Source of the DNA: Methylotenera versatilis 7
Lineage (GTDB): Bacteria > Pseudomonadota > Gammaproteobacteria > Burkholderiales > Methylophilaceae
Assembly: GCF_000799165.1 (NCBI RefSeq)
Contig: NZ_JUGF01000002.1
Coordinates: forward strand, 682,001-746,000
DNA length: 64,000 bases
Reading direction: 5' to 3'
The notes beneath the pieces are model-generated. The model was not told the DNA's origin and searched no databases. It saw only the letters and a list, made by a program, of their open reading frames with translations. Of the stretch, positions 29,540-40,574 are shown in pieces. Made by a program: the position numbers and the translations under genes. Positions within the stretch are counted from its first letter, which is position 1. Each line of letters opens with the position of its first letter.

Positions 29540-31081
29540 TTAATAAGCGTTCGTTGCTTTGAAGTCTTGAATTGCCGCTTCAACCGCTTTTTCGTTATCG
29601 CCAGCCAAGTCTTTGCTAGACTCGATGCCATCCATCAATTTAGCGTATTTAGAACCCATGAAGCCATGCAATGCGCTTTCAAAAGCCAATACTTTATTGG
29701 TTGGAACATCATCGAAATAGCCTTTGTTAGCTGCCAACAAAGTAATTGCCATTTTTGAAACGCTTAATGGTGCGTACTGCGCTTGTTTCATCAACTCAGT
29801 AAACATACGACCGCGATCTAGCTGTTTACGTGTTGCTTCATCCAAATCAGAAGCGAATTGCGCAAATGCGGCCAATTCACGATATTGCGCTAAGGCTAAA
29901 CGTACGCCACCGCCCAATTTTTTAATGACTTTGGTTTGTGCAGCACCACCTACGCGAGATACTGAAATACCCGCGTTAATTGCTGGACGAATACCCGCGT
30001 TGAACAAATCTGTCTCTAGGAAGATCTGACCATCGGTAATCGAAATCACGTTAGTTGGAACGAATGCTGAAACGTCGCCAGCCGCTGTTTCAATCACTGG
30101 CAATGCTGTCAATGAACCGGTTTTACCTTTTACGGCACCATTAGTGAATTTTTCTACATACTCTTCGTTTACGCGCGCAGCACGCTCTAACAAACGTGAG
30201 TGGATGTAGAACACGTCACCTGGGTAAGCTTCACGGCCTGGTGGACGACGTAATAGCAATGAGATTTGACGGTAAGCAATCGCTTGTTTAGTCAAATCAT
30301 CATAAACGATCAATGCATCTTCACCACGGTCACGGAAGTACTCACCCATTGTACAACCAGCGTATGGCGCTAAGAATTGTAGTGCAGCCGAATCAGAAGC
30401 TGTTGCTGCAACCACGATGGTGTAAGCAAGCGCGCCGTTTTCTTCCAGCTTACGTACCACGTTAGCAACTGTAGACGCCTTTTGGCCAATCGCAACATAG
30501 ATACAAGTCATGTTCTGACCTTTTTGGTTGATGATCGCATCAACCGCTACCGCTGTTTTACCTGTTTGGCGATCACCAATAATCAATTCACGTTGACCAC
30601 GGCCAACTGGCACCATAGAGTCAACTGATTTCAAACCAGTTTGTACTGGTTGTGAAACTGATTTACGTGCAATCACGCCTGGTGCCACTTTTTCAATCTT
30701 GTCAGTCATTTTTGCATTGACTGGGCCTTTACCATCAATCGGCTGACCTAACGCGTTTACTACGCGGCCAATCAATTCTGGACCTACTGGCACTTCTAAA
30801 ATGCGACCTGTACATTTAACAGTGTCGCCTTCAGTAATGTGCTCGTAATCACCTAAAACCACTGCACCAACCGAATCACGCTCGAGGTTAAGCGCCAAAC
30901 CGAATGTGTTGCCTGGAAATTCGATCATCTCGCCGGCCATCACGTTTGAAAGACCGTGAATACGTACGATACCGTCAGTTACTGAAATTACTGTACCTTG
31001 AGTACGCGCTTCAGCTGAGGTAGAAAAATTTTCTAATCTGCTTTTAATCAGTTCACTGATTTCTGATGTAGATAACTGCAT
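29540..31081 (-). CDS. atpA: F1Fo ATP synthase alpha subunit
   Basis: This is the non-catalytic nucleotide-binding F1 subunit with P-loop [13 protein letters not shown], the DDLTKQA segment, the arginine-finger region in [11 protein letters not shown], and the typical N terminus [17 protein letters not shown]. At 513 residues the length is standard. It starts 44 bases after atpH. Confidence 0.98.
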   Translation of the reverse strand: MQLSTSEISELIKSRLENFSTSAEARTQGTVISVTDGIVRIHGLSNVMAGEMIEFPGNTFGLALNLERDSVGAVVLGDYEHITEGDTVKCTGRILEVPVGPELIGRVVNALGQPIDGKGPVNAKMTDKIEKVAPGVIARKSVSQPVQTGLKSVDSMVPVGRGQRELIIGDRQTGKTAVAVDAIINQKGQNMTCIYVAIGQKASTVANVVRKLEENGALAYTIVVAATASDSAALQFLAPYAGCTMGEYFRDRGEDALIVYDDLTKQAIAYRQISLLLRRPPGREAYPGDVFYIHSRLLERAARVNEEYVEKFTNGAVKGKTGSLTALPVIETAAGDVSAFVPTNVISITDGQIFLETDLFNAGIRPAINAGISVSRVGGAAQTKVIKKLGGGVRLALAQYRELAAFAQFASDLDEATRKQLDRGRMFTELMKQAQYAPLSVSKMAITLLAANKGYFDDVPTNKVLAFESALHGFMGSKYAKLMDGIESSKDLAGDNEKAVEAAIQDFKATNAY

Positions 31082-31125
31082 TTTGACTCCTAAAGTTTTC
31101 TTTGGCTATTTAATTAACCACGCGC

Positions 31126-31662
31126 CTAAGCTGAAAGCGTATAAGCTAAATTTTGTAACTGACCTTTGACGGACGCGTCTATCACGGTATCGCCAACAAT
31201 AATTTTAATGCCACCAATAAGCTCTGCATCTACAGAAACATTGGCTTCAATCTTTTTACCAAACTTAGCTTCAAGGCGTTTTACTAAATCTTTAACTTCT
31301 GCCGCGCTTGGTTTAGCCGCTGCAATAATTTGCGCATCCAGCGTGCCTTCATCAAGCGCTTTAAGCTCTTCAAACGCACTGCTGATAGCGGGCAATATAG
31401 ACATGCGATTGTATTCAACCAACACTTTAATCAGGTTTTGTCCCTGCTCATTGAGTTTGTCGCCACACACTTTTAAAAAAGTCTTTTGTAAATCGCTCGC
31501 GACTACTTTTGGGTCTTGGATGTAAGCCTGCATTTGCGCATCGTTAGAAACAGCAGTGGCAAAACTTAACATCTCAGACCATTTAGCCAGCGATTTCTGC
31601 TCTTTACCAAGCTTGTAAGCCGCTACTGCGTAAGGCCGTGCGATGGTTGATATTTCAGCCAT
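31126..31662 (-). CDS. atpH: F1Fo ATP synthase delta subunit
   Basis: This peripheral-stalk subunit joins the F1 top to subunit b. It is a helical N-terminal domain (ARPYAVAAYKLGKEQKSLAKWSEML) followed by the beta-containing C terminus with GGIKIIVGDTVIDASVKGQLQNL. At 178 residues the length is normal. It starts 3 bases downstream of the atpF stop. Confidence 0.95.
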   Translation of the reverse strand: MAEISTIARPYAVAAYKLGKEQKSLAKWSEMLSFATAVSNDAQMQAYIQDPKVVASDLQKTFLKVCGDKLNEQGQNLIKVLVEYNRMSILPAISSAFEELKALDEGTLDAQIIAAAKPSAAEVKDLVKRLEAKFGKKIEANVSVDAELIGGIKIIVGDTVIDASVKGQLQNLAYTLSA

Positions 31663-31665
31663 GAC

Positions 31666-32136
31666 TTATAGCTCCGCCGCTAGTTTAGATAGCATTTCGC
31701 TATGTGCTTTGCCATCAATCTCTTTACGCAAGATTTTTTCAGCGCCAGCGATTGCCAATGCTGAAACCTGTGCACGTAAACCTTCTTTAGCACGGTTTAC
31801 TTCTTGATCAATCTCAGCTTTTGCACCCGTAATAATACGGTCGCCTTCCGCTTTAGCATTGCCTTTAGCTTCTTCAACGATTTGTGTCGCGCGTTTTTCA
31901 GCCTGACCAATAATCTCGCTGGCTTTTTGTTTGGCTTCTGCAAGTGTTGCTTCTGATTTTTTAGCTGCTACTTCCAAGGCGCTTCTGCCTTCTTGCGCTG
32001 CAGCCAAACCGTCAGCAATTTCTTTTTGGCGCGTTTCAATCGCTTTTAATAGCGGCGGCCAAACGAATTTCACTGTGAACCAAATCAACACAGCAAATGC
32101 GATAGCTTGTGCGATCAGTGTAAAGTTAATGTTCAT
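31666..32136 (-). CDS. atpF: F1Fo ATP synthase subunit b
   Basis: This stator stalk subunit has one N-terminal membrane helix ([23 protein letters not shown], residues 6-28) and a long charged helix dimerisation domain rich in Ala, Glu and Lys ([20 protein letters not shown] onward). At 156 residues it is standard for proteobacteria. Confidence 0.95.
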   Translation of the reverse strand: MNINFTLIAQAIAFAVLIWFTVKFVWPPLLKAIETRQKEIADGLAAAQEGRSALEVAAKKSEATLAEAKQKASEIIGQAEKRATQIVEEAKGNAKAEGDRIITGAKAEIDQEVNRAKEGLRAQVSALAIAGAEKILRKEIDGKAHSEMLSKLAAEL

Positions 32137-32197
32137 TTTTAATCCAATTAAATTAAGTCAGTGTATAAAAGTTTGAGTCAATAGTTGACTCAAAAAA

Positions 32198-32482
<285 letters not shown>

Positions 32483-32562
32483 TCAAAAATTAAACTGCAC
32501 TTTATAACAACTCTAAAACTACTTATCGAAACGACTTACTAAAACAAATTAAAACTAATTAT

Positions 32563-33378
32563 TTAATGACTTTCGTGCGCCATCGCTAAATAAACAACCG
32601 TTAACATCATAAAGATGAAAGCCTGCAATGCCACAATTAAAATATGGAAAATTGACCAGCCTGCACCTAAAACTGCACCGAAAATCGTACCAGACAAGCC
32701 CGTAGCCGCCCACATACCCAGTAGCAAGAAAATCACTTCACCCGCATACATATTGCCGAAGAGACGCAAGGAGTGTGAAAGTGGTTTCGAAACATATTCG
32801 ATTAAATTAAACAAGAAATTCAGTGGTAGCACCCAGAATTTATGGCCGAATGGCGTGTAAAACAACTCATGAATCCAACCGCCAAAGCCCTTGACTTTAA
32901 TCGAGAAGAAAATCATCAAAATCCAGATTGATAAAGCTAAGGCAAACGTGGTGTTAATGTCTGAAGTCGGTACTGCGCGCCATGCGTCAAAGCCAATAGC
33001 ATGGGTAAATTTTGCAACGATATCAATTGGCAGGAAATCCATGGCATTCATTGCGAATACCCATAAAAAAACCGTCAGCGCTGTTGGAGCAATGAAGCTA
33101 TGACGGTTACCATGAAAAATATTTTTAACTTGGTCATCCACAAAACCAAAAACCAACTCAACAAAAGCTTGACGTTTGGTTGGCACACCAGCAGTTGCGC
33201 CACGGGCTACCCACCAGACCAAACCCATGACCAACAAACCTAATATGACTGACGTAATCAAAGTATCAATATGCAATGTCCAAAAACTGCCATTGCCGAC
33301 TGATTGCGCATTAAAACTTAAATGATGCGAAATATATTCTGACGGGGTGAGTACGTGTTCTGCGTGTTCTGTAGCCAT
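32563..33378 (-). CDS. atpB: F1Fo ATP synthase subunit a
   Basis: This membrane subunit provides the proton half-channels. The essential arginine lies in [20 protein letters not shown] (helix 4), and the C-terminal helix is [18 protein letters not shown]. At 271 residues with about five to six helices it is complete. It follows atpI in the usual order I-B-E-F-H-A-G-D-C. Confidence 0.96.
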   Translation of the reverse strand: MATEHAEHVLTPSEYISHHLSFNAQSVGNGSFWTLHIDTLITSVILGLLVMGLVWWVARGATAGVPTKRQAFVELVFGFVDDQVKNIFHGNRHSFIAPTALTVFLWVFAMNAMDFLPIDIVAKFTHAIGFDAWRAVPTSDINTTFALALSIWILMIFFSIKVKGFGGWIHELFYTPFGHKFWVLPLNFLFNLIEYVSKPLSHSLRLFGNMYAGEVIFLLLGMWAATGLSGTIFGAVLGAGWSIFHILIVALQAFIFMMLTVVYLAMAHESH

Positions 33379-33448
33379 ATCAATCCGAATGGCCTCGTTA
33401 AGAGGCGCCTATTAAAGTTACTTATTTAAAGTATAAAAATTAAAATTT

Positions 33449-33859
33449 CTATATTTCTAATTCTGTTTTATCTAGCTTGCTCATTGCAGCACCAGAAAAT
33501 AGTGCTGCAGCAGCCAAACCCGCAATAAGCGCAAATGGCACTAATTGCTTGTAAAGCTTAAACGTAATAAATAGCAGCACAACAATAATAATAATTTTAA
33601 CGGCCTCTGCTTTCAGCAGATTAACCAATATCGTTGCGGCTTCATTACTATTACGTTGTGCAATTTTAGAAGCAAAAAAAGCACCGACTGTCACTGACAG
33701 CCCGCCAGCCAACGCTGAAATACCTGCATGCAAACCTGAAACAATCAACGCAATTACCATCACTACGGCTGTTGCACTTAATTGCCACTGTAACATTTTG
33801 CCAAACACTTTATTACTGCTTGTAGTTAAGCCTGACTTTGAATTTTGCTCTTCTGTCAT
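33449..33859 (-). CDS. atpI: ATP synthase protein I
   Basis: This is a small membrane protein (136 residues) with four predicted helices: WQLSATAVVMVIALIVSG, ALAGGLSVTVGAFFASKIA, VKIIIIVVLLFITFKLY and PFALIAGLAAAALFSGAAM. AtpI helps c-ring assembly and sits first in atp operons. Sequence conservation in this family is low, so the assignment rests on topology and position. Confidence 0.88.
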   Translation of the reverse strand: MTEEQNSKSGLTTSSNKVFGKMLQWQLSATAVVMVIALIVSGLHAGISALAGGLSVTVGAFFASKIAQRNSNEAATILVNLLKAEAVKIIIIVVLLFITFKLYKQLVPFALIAGLAAAALFSGAAMSKLDKTELEI

Positions 33860-33991
33860 TTCCGTTTTCTTGTCATTTCAGTTTGATTGAAATGGGCTTA
33901 TCAGCAAAGTCCGCGATTTTGAATTATTACGCATTTTTAGTCAAGCAGTAAGTGCAAGTATTGCAATTAAGTTTCACGCAAAATGAAACAC

Positions 33992-34843
33992 TTAGCGCAT
34001 CATTTTACTAATAATGTCATCCAGCTGATCTAAATTGTTGTAGCTAATTTTAAGCATGCCCGAGCCGTTTTCTTTTGCAGAAATATTCACACTGGTGCCA
34101 ATTTTTTCACTCAATGTGTTTTGCAGGGTTAAAACGTCATGATTGACCGTGGTTTTCTGTGGCTTAACCTTGTCAACTTCAGCTAATTTTTTCACCAAGT
34201 TTTCAACATCACGCACCGATAAATTTTGCTGCACGATTTTATTTGCCAGCATAATTTGTTGCGCCGCATCCAAACCGATTAATGCTCGGGCATGCCCCAT
34301 ATCCAGTTTGTTGTGCATTAACATCGCTTGCACAGGCGCACTTAAGGATAGTAATCGCAGCAAATTGGATACCGCTGCACGTGAACGTCCAACAGCAGTA
34401 GCGGCTTTTTCGTGCGTCATGGCAAATTCATCGATCAAGCGCTTAATGCCTTGCGCTTCTTCTAATGGGTTTAAATTTTCACGTTGAATATTCTCTATTA
34501 ACGCCATCGCCAGCGCGGACTCATCCGCGATTTCACGCACCAGGACCGGCACTTCAGACAAACCAGCCAATTGCGAAGCGCGCCAACGCCGCTCACCTGC
34601 GATAATTTCGTATTGATCCGCACCCACATTTCGCACCAAAATCGGCTGCATAATGCCTTGATTGCGAATAGAATCGGCCAAAGTTTGTAATGCCGCGTCA
34701 TCCATATAAGAGCGTGGTTGATATTTACCAGGCTGCAATTGGTTAACGCCCAACATCATCAACGCATCACCACGTGCAAGCTCTTCGCTATCATTTGACA
34801 ATAGCGCATCCAATCCACGCCCCAGACCTTTTGGTTTAACCAT
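33992..34843 (-). CDS. parB: Chromosome-partitioning protein ParB (CTP-dependent clamp)
   Basis: ParB loads at parS and slides as a CTP-bound clamp. The N terminus carries KGLGRGLDALLS, the CTP-binding GERRWRA motif (IIAGERRWRASQLAG), and the helix-turn-helix region (THEKAATAVGRSRAAVSNLLRLL) that reads parS. A C-terminal dimerisation domain completes 283 residues. It overlaps parA by 8 bases. Three perfect parS sites are visible in this window. Confidence 0.97.
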   Translation of the reverse strand: MVKPKGLGRGLDALLSNDSEELARGDALMMLGVNQLQPGKYQPRSYMDDAALQTLADSIRNQGIMQPILVRNVGADQYEIIAGERRWRASQLAGLSEVPVLVREIADESALAMALIENIQRENLNPLEEAQGIKRLIDEFAMTHEKAATAVGRSRAAVSNLLRLLSLSAPVQAMLMHNKLDMGHARALIGLDAAQQIMLANKIVQQNLSVRDVENLVKKLAEVDKVKPQKTTVNHDVLTLQNTLSEKIGTSVNISAKENGSGMLKISYNNLDQLDDIISKMMR

Positions 34844-35639
34844 TTACCACACCCTTTAATTGCGTTGCAGGATTCTTAACGCTTTGATTTTTATGAATAA
34901 TTTCCTTGGCTAAATCTAAATAGGCCACAGCACCTTTAGAAGATTTGTCATACATCAACACAGGCAAACCATAACTTGGGGCTTCGGCCAAACGAATATT
35001 GCGCGGGATCACCGTTTTATAGACTTTATCGCCAAAATGGCTAACCAATTGTGCCGACACTTGGCTTGCCAGCATATTACGATTATCGAACATGGTGCGC
35101 AGCAAGCCTTCAATTTCTAATTTCGGATTTAAATGTGCGCGTACTTTTTTAATCGTGTTCACCAAATCCGACAAACCTTCCAACGCATAATATTCACACT
35201 GCATCGGAATCATCACGGTATCGGCTGCAGTGAGCGCATTGACGGTGACCAAATTGAGGGCAGGGGGGCAATCGAGCAACACATAATCATAATCAGAAAT
35301 CGCCGAAATGGCTTGCTTCAAACGCATTTCACGCGCCAACTCATTTACCAGCTCCACTTCTGCACCAGCCAACTCACGATTAGATGGCGCAATATCAAAG
35401 CCGCCTTTTTCGCTTTTAACAACAACTTCTTTTAATGTTTTTTCGCCAATCAACACATGATAAATACTGTATTCAAGATGTGCTTTATCAATACCACTAC
35501 CTGTGCTGGCATTGCCTTGCGGGTCTAAATCCACCAGTAGCACCTTTTGCTTATTAGCGGCCAAACTGGCGGCTAAATTTACACAAGTAGTAGTTTTACC
35601 CACACCACCTTTTTGATTAGTAATCGCTAATATTTTCAT
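34836..35639 (-). CDS. parA: Chromosome-partitioning ATPase ParA
   Basis: This Walker-type ATPase drives origin segregation with ParB. The deviant Walker A KGGVGKTTTCVNLAA follows the N-terminal ILAITNQ, and the second motif is VLLVDLDPQGNAS. At 267 residues it is a chromosomal Soj-like form without an N-terminal DNA-binding extension. I use the ATG at 35639; a TTG codon precedes it. It lies between rsmG and parB, as in many bacteria. Confidence 0.96.
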   Translation of the reverse strand: MKILAITNQKGGVGKTTTCVNLAASLAANKQKVLLVDLDPQGNASTGSGIDKAHLEYSIYHVLIGEKTLKEVVVKSEKGGFDIAPSNRELAGAEVELVNELAREMRLKQAISAISDYDYVLLDCPPALNLVTVNALTAADTVMIPMQCEYYALEGLSDLVNTIKKVRAHLNPKLEIEGLLRTMFDNRNMLASQVSAQLVSHFGDKVYKTVIPRNIRLAEAPSYGLPVLMYDKSSKGAVAYLDLAKEIIHKNQSVKNPATQLKGVVNG

Positions 35640-35691
35640 CAATTGTTCTTTAACTATTCTATGTTTTGACTATTATTAAATATCGCATTTC

Positions 35692-36327
35692 TTAAAACCC
35701 GACATTGTTGGGTATATTTTCAAACACCACCAAATGCCGCTCCGCATCCAAACCCGCAACTTTCAACGGAATAATATTGCTCGGTTGCACAGGCAAGCCT
35801 TCCAATTCACCTGATGGCATCACGCCTTTCATGGCAAGCCAGTGTCCATTTTCTTTAATCAAATGCTTGGTTAACTGCATAAACAAAGCGATTTCAGAAA
35901 AGGCTCTTGATATGACCAATTCAAATGGCTCGCTTGGCTGAAAATTTTCCACCCGCGCATGGACTACAGTTAAATTAGCCAAGCTCAACTCACCTTTCAC
36001 CTGGCGCATAAAAATCGCTTTCTTTTGCACCGTATCAATCGTCGTCACTTGCAGCTCCGGCTTGCATATCGCCAGTACAATTCCTGGTAAGCCACCGCCA
36101 CTGCCCACATCTAATAAATTTTTACTATTTACATGCGGCAACACACTTAAACTATCCAGCAAATGCAAAATCACCATTTCCAGCGGATCGCGTACCGCCG
36201 TCAGGTTGTATACCTTATTCCATTTGTGCAACAAACTTAAATATGCCAGTAGCTTTTCCTGCATCGCAACAGGCACAGGCAAGCCCATGCTTGCAATACC
36301 TTGCGCCAATAATTCAGCCTGATTCAT
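35692..36327 (-). CDS. rsmG: 16S rRNA (guanine527-N7)-methyltransferase
   Basis: This SAM-dependent enzyme methylates G527 of 16S rRNA. It has the N-terminal helices, the [13 protein letters not shown] motif, the SAM site [17 protein letters not shown], and VVHARVENF. At 211 residues it is typical. Its start overlaps the mnmG stop by 4 bases (ATGA), the classic gidA-gidB arrangement. Confidence 0.96.
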   Translation of the reverse strand: MNQAELLAQGIASMGLPVPVAMQEKLLAYLSLLHKWNKVYNLTAVRDPLEMVILHLLDSLSVLPHVNSKNLLDVGSGGGLPGIVLAICKPELQVTTIDTVQKKAIFMRQVKGELSLANLTVVHARVENFQPSEPFELVISRAFSEIALFMQLTKHLIKENGHWLAMKGVMPSGELEGLPVQPSNIIPLKVAGLDAERHLVVFENIPNNVGF

Positions 36328-38246
36328 GCTGCTTGATTATCAGCGCCAATATTAGTTTGGCTAGCCTGTTTTTTATATTTGCGCTTTAAGTAGACCAATA
36401 GCAAAGATATTGTTGCTGGCGTGATGCCTGAAATACGCCCAGCCTGACCGATCGTTTCCGGTTTATGTTGTATTAATTTTTGCCGCGCTTCAATACTTAG
36501 GCCATGCACATCCGCATAATCTAAATCTATTAATTTAATATTTTCACTGCCTTTTTGCTTGGCAATTTCTTCTTGCTGACGTGTTATGTAGCCTTGATAT
36601 TTAGCAGCAATTTCCACTTGCTCGCGTACTGCCGGGTCTAATTCGCCCAATTGAATATTGCCCAAACTTAACATACCTTCGTAACTTACTTCCGGACGGC
36701 GCAGCAATTCAAATAAACTATATTCATGCTCTAAAGGCTTACCCAAAATCGCAGCTTGTGTTTCACGTGAAACATCATCTGTTGCCACTTGTACAAACGT
36801 TTTTCTCAAACGCTCCTGTTCACGCGATACTGCTTCCAGTTTTTTCTCAAATGCCGCCCAACGCGCATCATCCACTAAACCTAATTCACGACCCTTGGCA
36901 GTTAAGCGCATATCAGCGTTATCCTCCCTCAGTTGCAGACGATATTCCGCACGCGAAGTGAACATCCGATACGGCTCTGTTACGCCGGTAGTAATCAAGT
37001 CATCTACCAGCACACCCAAATACGCTTCGTCACGAGCAGGGCACCAGCTTTCTTTTCCTTGCACATATAAAGCCGCGTTTGCACCGGCTAACAACCCTTG
37101 TGCCGCCGCTTCCTCATATCCGGTCGTACCATTAATCTGCCCCGCAAAAAATAAGCCTTGTACGGATTTTGTTTCTAAACTGGACTTCAAGCTTCTCGGG
37201 TCGTAATAATCGTATTCAATCGCATAGCCTGGGCGCAAAATATGCGCGCCTTCCAACCCTTTAATAGAGCGCACTAACGCAAGCTGGATATCAAACGGCA
37301 AACTGGTCGAAATACCGTTTGGATAAATTTCGTTGGTGGTTAAACCTTCAGGCTCTAAAAATATCTGATGGGATTCTTTATCGGCAAAACGGTGAATTTT
37401 GTCTTCCACACTCGGACAATAACGTGGGCCAACACCCTCAATCACACCTGTGTACATCGGTGAACGATCCAACCCACTGCGAATAATTTCGTGCGTTCGC
37501 TCATTGGTATGCGTAATCCAGCAGGGCACTTGTTGCGGATGCTGCGCCACATTGCCCATAAATGAGAATACCGGTGCAGGATCATCACCCGGTTGCTCAA
37601 GCATCACGGAATAATCAATCGTACGGCCATCGATGCGCGGCGGCGTACCAGTTTTCAACCTGCCAGCCGGCAAACCGATTTCGCGTAAGCGCGCGGCCAA
37701 ACTAATCGCTGGCGGATCGCCTGCGCGGCCAGCACTGTAATTTTGCAGCCCCACATGAATTAGACCACCCAAAAATGTGCCTGCGGTTAACACCACGCTT
37801 TTAGATTTAAACCGCAAACCGATTTGCGTCACAACGCCCGCGGCGCGATCACCATCTAATATAATGTCATCAACCGCTTGTTGAAATAACCATAAATTAG
37901 GCTGATTTTCCAATTTGTGGCGCACGACCGCTTTATACAAAATACGGTCTGCCTGAGCGCGCGTGGCGCGAACCGCCGGGCCTTTGGATGAATTTAAAAT
38001 ACGAAACTGAATACCGCCGATATCCGTCGCCTGCGCCATCACGCCACCTAGCGCATCAATCTCTTTAACCAAGTGGCCTTTGCCAATGCCGCCAATACTG
38101 GGGTTGCAAGACATTTGGCCTAACGTTTCAATGTTGTGGCTTAATAAAAGCGTTTTTTGCCCCATGCGTGCAGCGGCTAGTGCAGCCTCGGTGCCCGCAT
38201 GTCCACCACCTACAACAATTACATCAAAAATATCCGGAAAAATCAT
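36324..38246 (-). CDS. mnmG: tRNA uridine-5-carboxymethylaminomethyl modification enzyme MnmG (GidA)
   Basis: With MnmE, this FAD enzyme makes cmnm5/mnm5-uridine at the tRNA wobble position. The FAD motif is [22 protein letters not shown]; the Cys in [24 protein letters not shown] and the GRAGDPPA segment are conserved. At 640 residues it is full length. A perfect parS palindrome is embedded in its coding sequence, translating as VSRETQ near residue 495. Confidence 0.97.
   Translation of the reverse strand: MIFPDIFDVIVVGGGHAGTEAALAAARMGQKTLLLSHNIETLGQMSCNPSIGGIGKGHLVKEIDALGGVMAQATDIGGIQFRILNSSKGPAVRATRAQADRILYKAVVRHKLENQPNLWLFQQAVDDIILDGDRAAGVVTQIGLRFKSKSVVLTAGTFLGGLIHVGLQNYSAGRAGDPPAISLAARLREIGLPAGRLKTGTPPRIDGRTIDYSVMLEQPGDDPAPVFSFMGNVAQHPQQVPCWITHTNERTHEIIRSGLDRSPMYTGVIEGVGPRYCPSVEDKIHRFADKESHQIFLEPEGLTTNEIYPNGISTSLPFDIQLALVRSIKGLEGAHILRPGYAIEYDYYDPRSLKSSLETKSVQGLFFAGQINGTTGYEEAAAQGLLAGANAALYVQGKESWCPARDEAYLGVLVDDLITTGVTEPYRMFTSRAEYRLQLREDNADMRLTAKGRELGLVDDARWAAFEKKLEAVSREQERLRKTFVQVATDDVSRETQAAILGKPLEHEYSLFELLRRPEVSYEGMLSLGNIQLGELDPAVREQVEIAAKYQGYITRQQEEIAKQKGSENIKLIDLDYADVHGLSIEARQKLIQHKPETIGQAGRISGITPATISLLLVYLKRKYKKQASQTNIGADNQAA
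36759..36774. other. parS: parS site 1 (inside mnmG)
   Basis: This is a perfect 16-bp palindrome TGTTTCACGTGAAACA, identical to the broadly conserved ParB-binding consensus. It lies within mnmG, about 1.1 kb from parA. Confidence 0.92.
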
Positions 38247-38382
38247 TTAAATATTACTTACGCTTCAATAAGTTAACAACTCAATCTGCATGAGTTGTGT
38301 AAAGTCTAGATTTTACTGCAAAGTGCTTGCCAAGTCATTTAAAAACAGCAAGATAAAAACAGTTAACGTCTCATTTTAAGCA

Positions 38383-38398
38383 TGTTTCACGTGAAACA
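38383..38398. other. parS: parS site 2
   Basis: A perfect TGTTTCACGTGAAACA palindrome in the intergenic region upstream of mnmG. Confidence 0.92.
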
Positions 38399-38554
38399 AT
38401 TTAATTAGATCCATTTTTTAATAGTACTTTTATGTAAACATTAGCTCGCAACTAAAGATTAACAGTCAACCAACGCATTGTCGCACACAGTATGCAGCGT
38501 AGTTTTAGTAAATTAAACGGCTAAACTCAATGTAGCCCGATTAAGAATATTTAG

Positions 38555-38570
38555 TGTTTCACGTGAAACA
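38555..38570. other. parS: parS site 3
   Basis: A perfect TGTTTCACGTGAAACA palindrome, extended by one base pair on each side (G...C at 38554 and 38571), 172 bases from site 2. Confidence 0.92.
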
Positions 38571-38801
38571 CTTCACAATCGTTTACAGACGGAACCCTTG
38601 ACCACAGCCAACTACGCGCCTATAGTGGTGGTGGCGAATATGTTAATGCGCTGAACTTAAGCAGGGCGCGATAACCGTTTGTGATGGGCTGGTTAATTAT
38701 GGATTAAATATACTTAACTGCTCAACATCACTAAAAGGTGCAGTTAACCTTGCAACTTAATCCTTAAGATAAAATCTTTACAAATAGTTTAGGAGAAAAT
38801 G

Positions 38802-39131
38802 ATGGCAGATATTCAAGAACACAAAGACACACTTGCAAAATACACCTCCAAAATCAACGAAGCGGCTTTACAGGGCATGGCAAGAACATATGCTTTGGTT
38901 TTATCTAAGCAAGATTCTCGCAATGTTTCTTGTGGTGATGCTGCTGAAAAGCAGACTGTGCGTGAGAATTTCTTAAAGAAGAAATTAGGTCTTACTCACT
39001 CGGATGCTGTGCTTGATGCTGCAATTGATGAAGTCTGCGCAAAAGTAAAAGAAGATCGATTTAAATCTCGCTTGGTTTTCTACTATTTGTTAGCTGAAAA
39101 ATACAATTTATTAGGCAATTTTGTTAAGTAG
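38802..39131 (+). CDS. DUF2853 family protein
   Basis: This is a 109-residue, all-helical cytosolic protein. Family features are SRNVSCGDAAEKQTVRENFLKKKLGL, followed by an Asp-rich turn (TSHDAVLDAAIDEVC-like) and KSRLVFYYLLAEKYN. Its function is unknown. Two adjacent ATGs exist; the second (38802) is better spaced from AGGAG at 38791-38795. It is a monocistronic gene pointing toward mnmE, with which it shares a bidirectional terminator. It is the only rightward gene between glmS and dnaA. Confidence 0.85.
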   Translation: MADIQEHKDTLAKYTSKINEAALQGMARTYALVLSKQDSRNVSCGDAAEKQTVRENFLKKKLGLTHSDAVLDAAIDEVCAKVKEDRFKSRLVFYYLLAEKYNLLGNFVK

Positions 39132-39150
39132 TTAATACTTTTTTTGCATC

Positions 39151-39177
39151 AAAAAAGGCGCCTTAAGCGCCTTTTTT
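39151..39177. terminator. Bidirectional intrinsic terminator
   Basis: A perfect 11-bp stem AAAAAAGGCGC/GCGCCTTTTTT (39151-39161 and 39167-39177) with loop CTTAA lies between the convergent DUF2853 and mnmE genes. Confidence 0.88.
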
Positions 39178-39190
39178 ATTTGTTCAAAAC

Positions 39191-40534
39191 TTATTTTCCT
39201 ATGCAAAATTTGCTGAATATCTCACCCAGTAAATCATCTGGTGTAAATTCACCAGTAATACCACTCAACGCTTCTTGCGCTAACTTTAACTCTTCCGCTA
39301 CCAACTCTGCCGCATTAATTTGTACCGCTGCAGCACTTAAGTGATTATCCACTTGTGCCAATGCGTTCAAATGTCGCGCACGCGCCATGAAAACTCCTTC
39401 AGCATTTTGTTGATAGCCCGCAATGCTCAGCAAACGCTGTTTTAGTATAGAAACACCATCACCGGTTTTGGCAGACAGGTAAATATGTATCTCACCTGAA
39501 ATTTCCGTAATTTTTGCGGATTCCATGGTCGCATCAATTTTATTATGCACCCAAATTTTACCGATTCCTTGCGGTAACCGGTCTAAAACGATTTTTTCTG
39601 TATCCCCAATACCATGAGCTGCATCCACCAATAATAATGCGACCTGCGCGTTTTGTAGCGCTTGATATGTTCGAGCGATACCAATTTTTTCTACCTCATC
39701 TTCTGTGTCACGCAATCCAGCTGTATCAATAATGTGCAATGGTAAACCATTGATTTGTATAGAACTTTTAATAGCATCACGCGTTGTTCCAGCAATCGGT
39801 GTAACAATCGCCACCTCTTCGCCGCTCAATTGGTTCATTAAACTCGATTTTCCTACATTTGGCTGACCAACCAAGACAATGTGCATACCTTCACGCAACA
39901 AGCTGCCTTGTTTAGCTTTTGCAAACACGGATTTTAATTCCAAAATAATTGTAGCTAGTTTTTCAGCCACTTTTCCTTGGGTAATAAAATCGATTTCTTC
40001 TTCGGGAAAATCTAAACAAGCTTCTACATACATGCGCAAATTAATCAGCTTGGTTAATACCGAATTAATACTGTTTGAAAATTCGCCTGATAACGAGCGT
40101 ACCGCGCTACGCGCTGCTTCAACCGTTGTAGCGTTAATCACATCGGCAACTGCCTCAGCTTGCGCTAAATCAATTTTGTCATTCAGGTATGCACGTTTGG
40201 TAAATTCGCCTGGTTCTGCTTGACGCGCACCCAATTGAATACAGCGCGCTAACAGCAACTGCATCAACGCAGTGCCACCGTGCGCTTGCAACTCCAAGAC
40301 ATCTTCACCAGTATAGGAGTGTGGGTTTTGATAATAAATCGCGATGCCACGATCGATTAACTGTTGATATTCGTCGTAAAACGGTAAATACGCCGCATGG
40401 CGCGGGGCAGGGCATGCGCCCAGAATGCGTGTGGCAATGGATTGGCTTAACGGACCGGAAACACGCACAACCCCAATGCCGCCAGCGCCACTGGCTGTGG
40501 CAATAGCGGCAATAGTGTCATTGGGAATTAACAT
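39191..40534 (-). CDS. mnmE: tRNA modification GTPase MnmE (TrmE)
   Basis: This is the partner of MnmG in wobble-uridine modification. The N-terminal formyl-THF-binding domain begins [22 protein letters not shown]. The inserted G domain has [26 protein letters not shown] and a degenerate NKID. The protein ends in FCIGK with the conserved catalytic-type Cys. I choose ATG 40534 (447 residues), preceded by GGTGAAA; a TTG at 40549 would add five residues. Confidence 0.96.
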   Translation of the reverse strand: MLIPNDTIAAIATASGAGGIGVVRVSGPLSQSIATRILGACPAPRHAAYLPFYDEYQQLIDRGIAIYYQNPHSYTGEDVLELQAHGGTALMQLLLARCIQLGARQAEPGEFTKRAYLNDKIDLAQAEAVADVINATTVEAARSAVRSLSGEFSNSINSVLTKLINLRMYVEACLDFPEEEIDFITQGKVAEKLATIILELKSVFAKAKQGSLLREGMHIVLVGQPNVGKSSLMNQLSGEEVAIVTPIAGTTRDAIKSSIQINGLPLHIIDTAGLRDTEDEVEKIGIARTYQALQNAQVALLLVDAAHGIGDTEKIVLDRLPQGIGKIWVHNKIDATMESAKITEISGEIHIYLSAKTGDGVSILKQRLLSIAGYQQNAEGVFMARARHLNALAQVDNHLSAAAVQINAAELVAEELKLAQEALSGITGEFTPDDLLGEIFSKFCIGK

Positions 40535-40574
40535 ACGTTTCACCGACAATTAAAGCTGGCGATTTGAATAACGC

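Larger units (their letters stand above)
38247..38798. other. Intergenic region holding two parS sites
   Basis: This 552-base gap between mnmG and the DUF2853 gene holds two perfect parS palindromes (38383-38398 and 38555-38570). I see no coding frame or RNA gene. The 3' end holds the presumptive promoter of the DUF2853 gene. Confidence 0.6.

Noticed and set aside
33971-33991. TTTCACGcaaaaTGAAA resembling a fifth parS site downstream of atpI/parB
   Set aside because: The central CACGTG core is broken by extra bases, so it does not match the ParB consensus.
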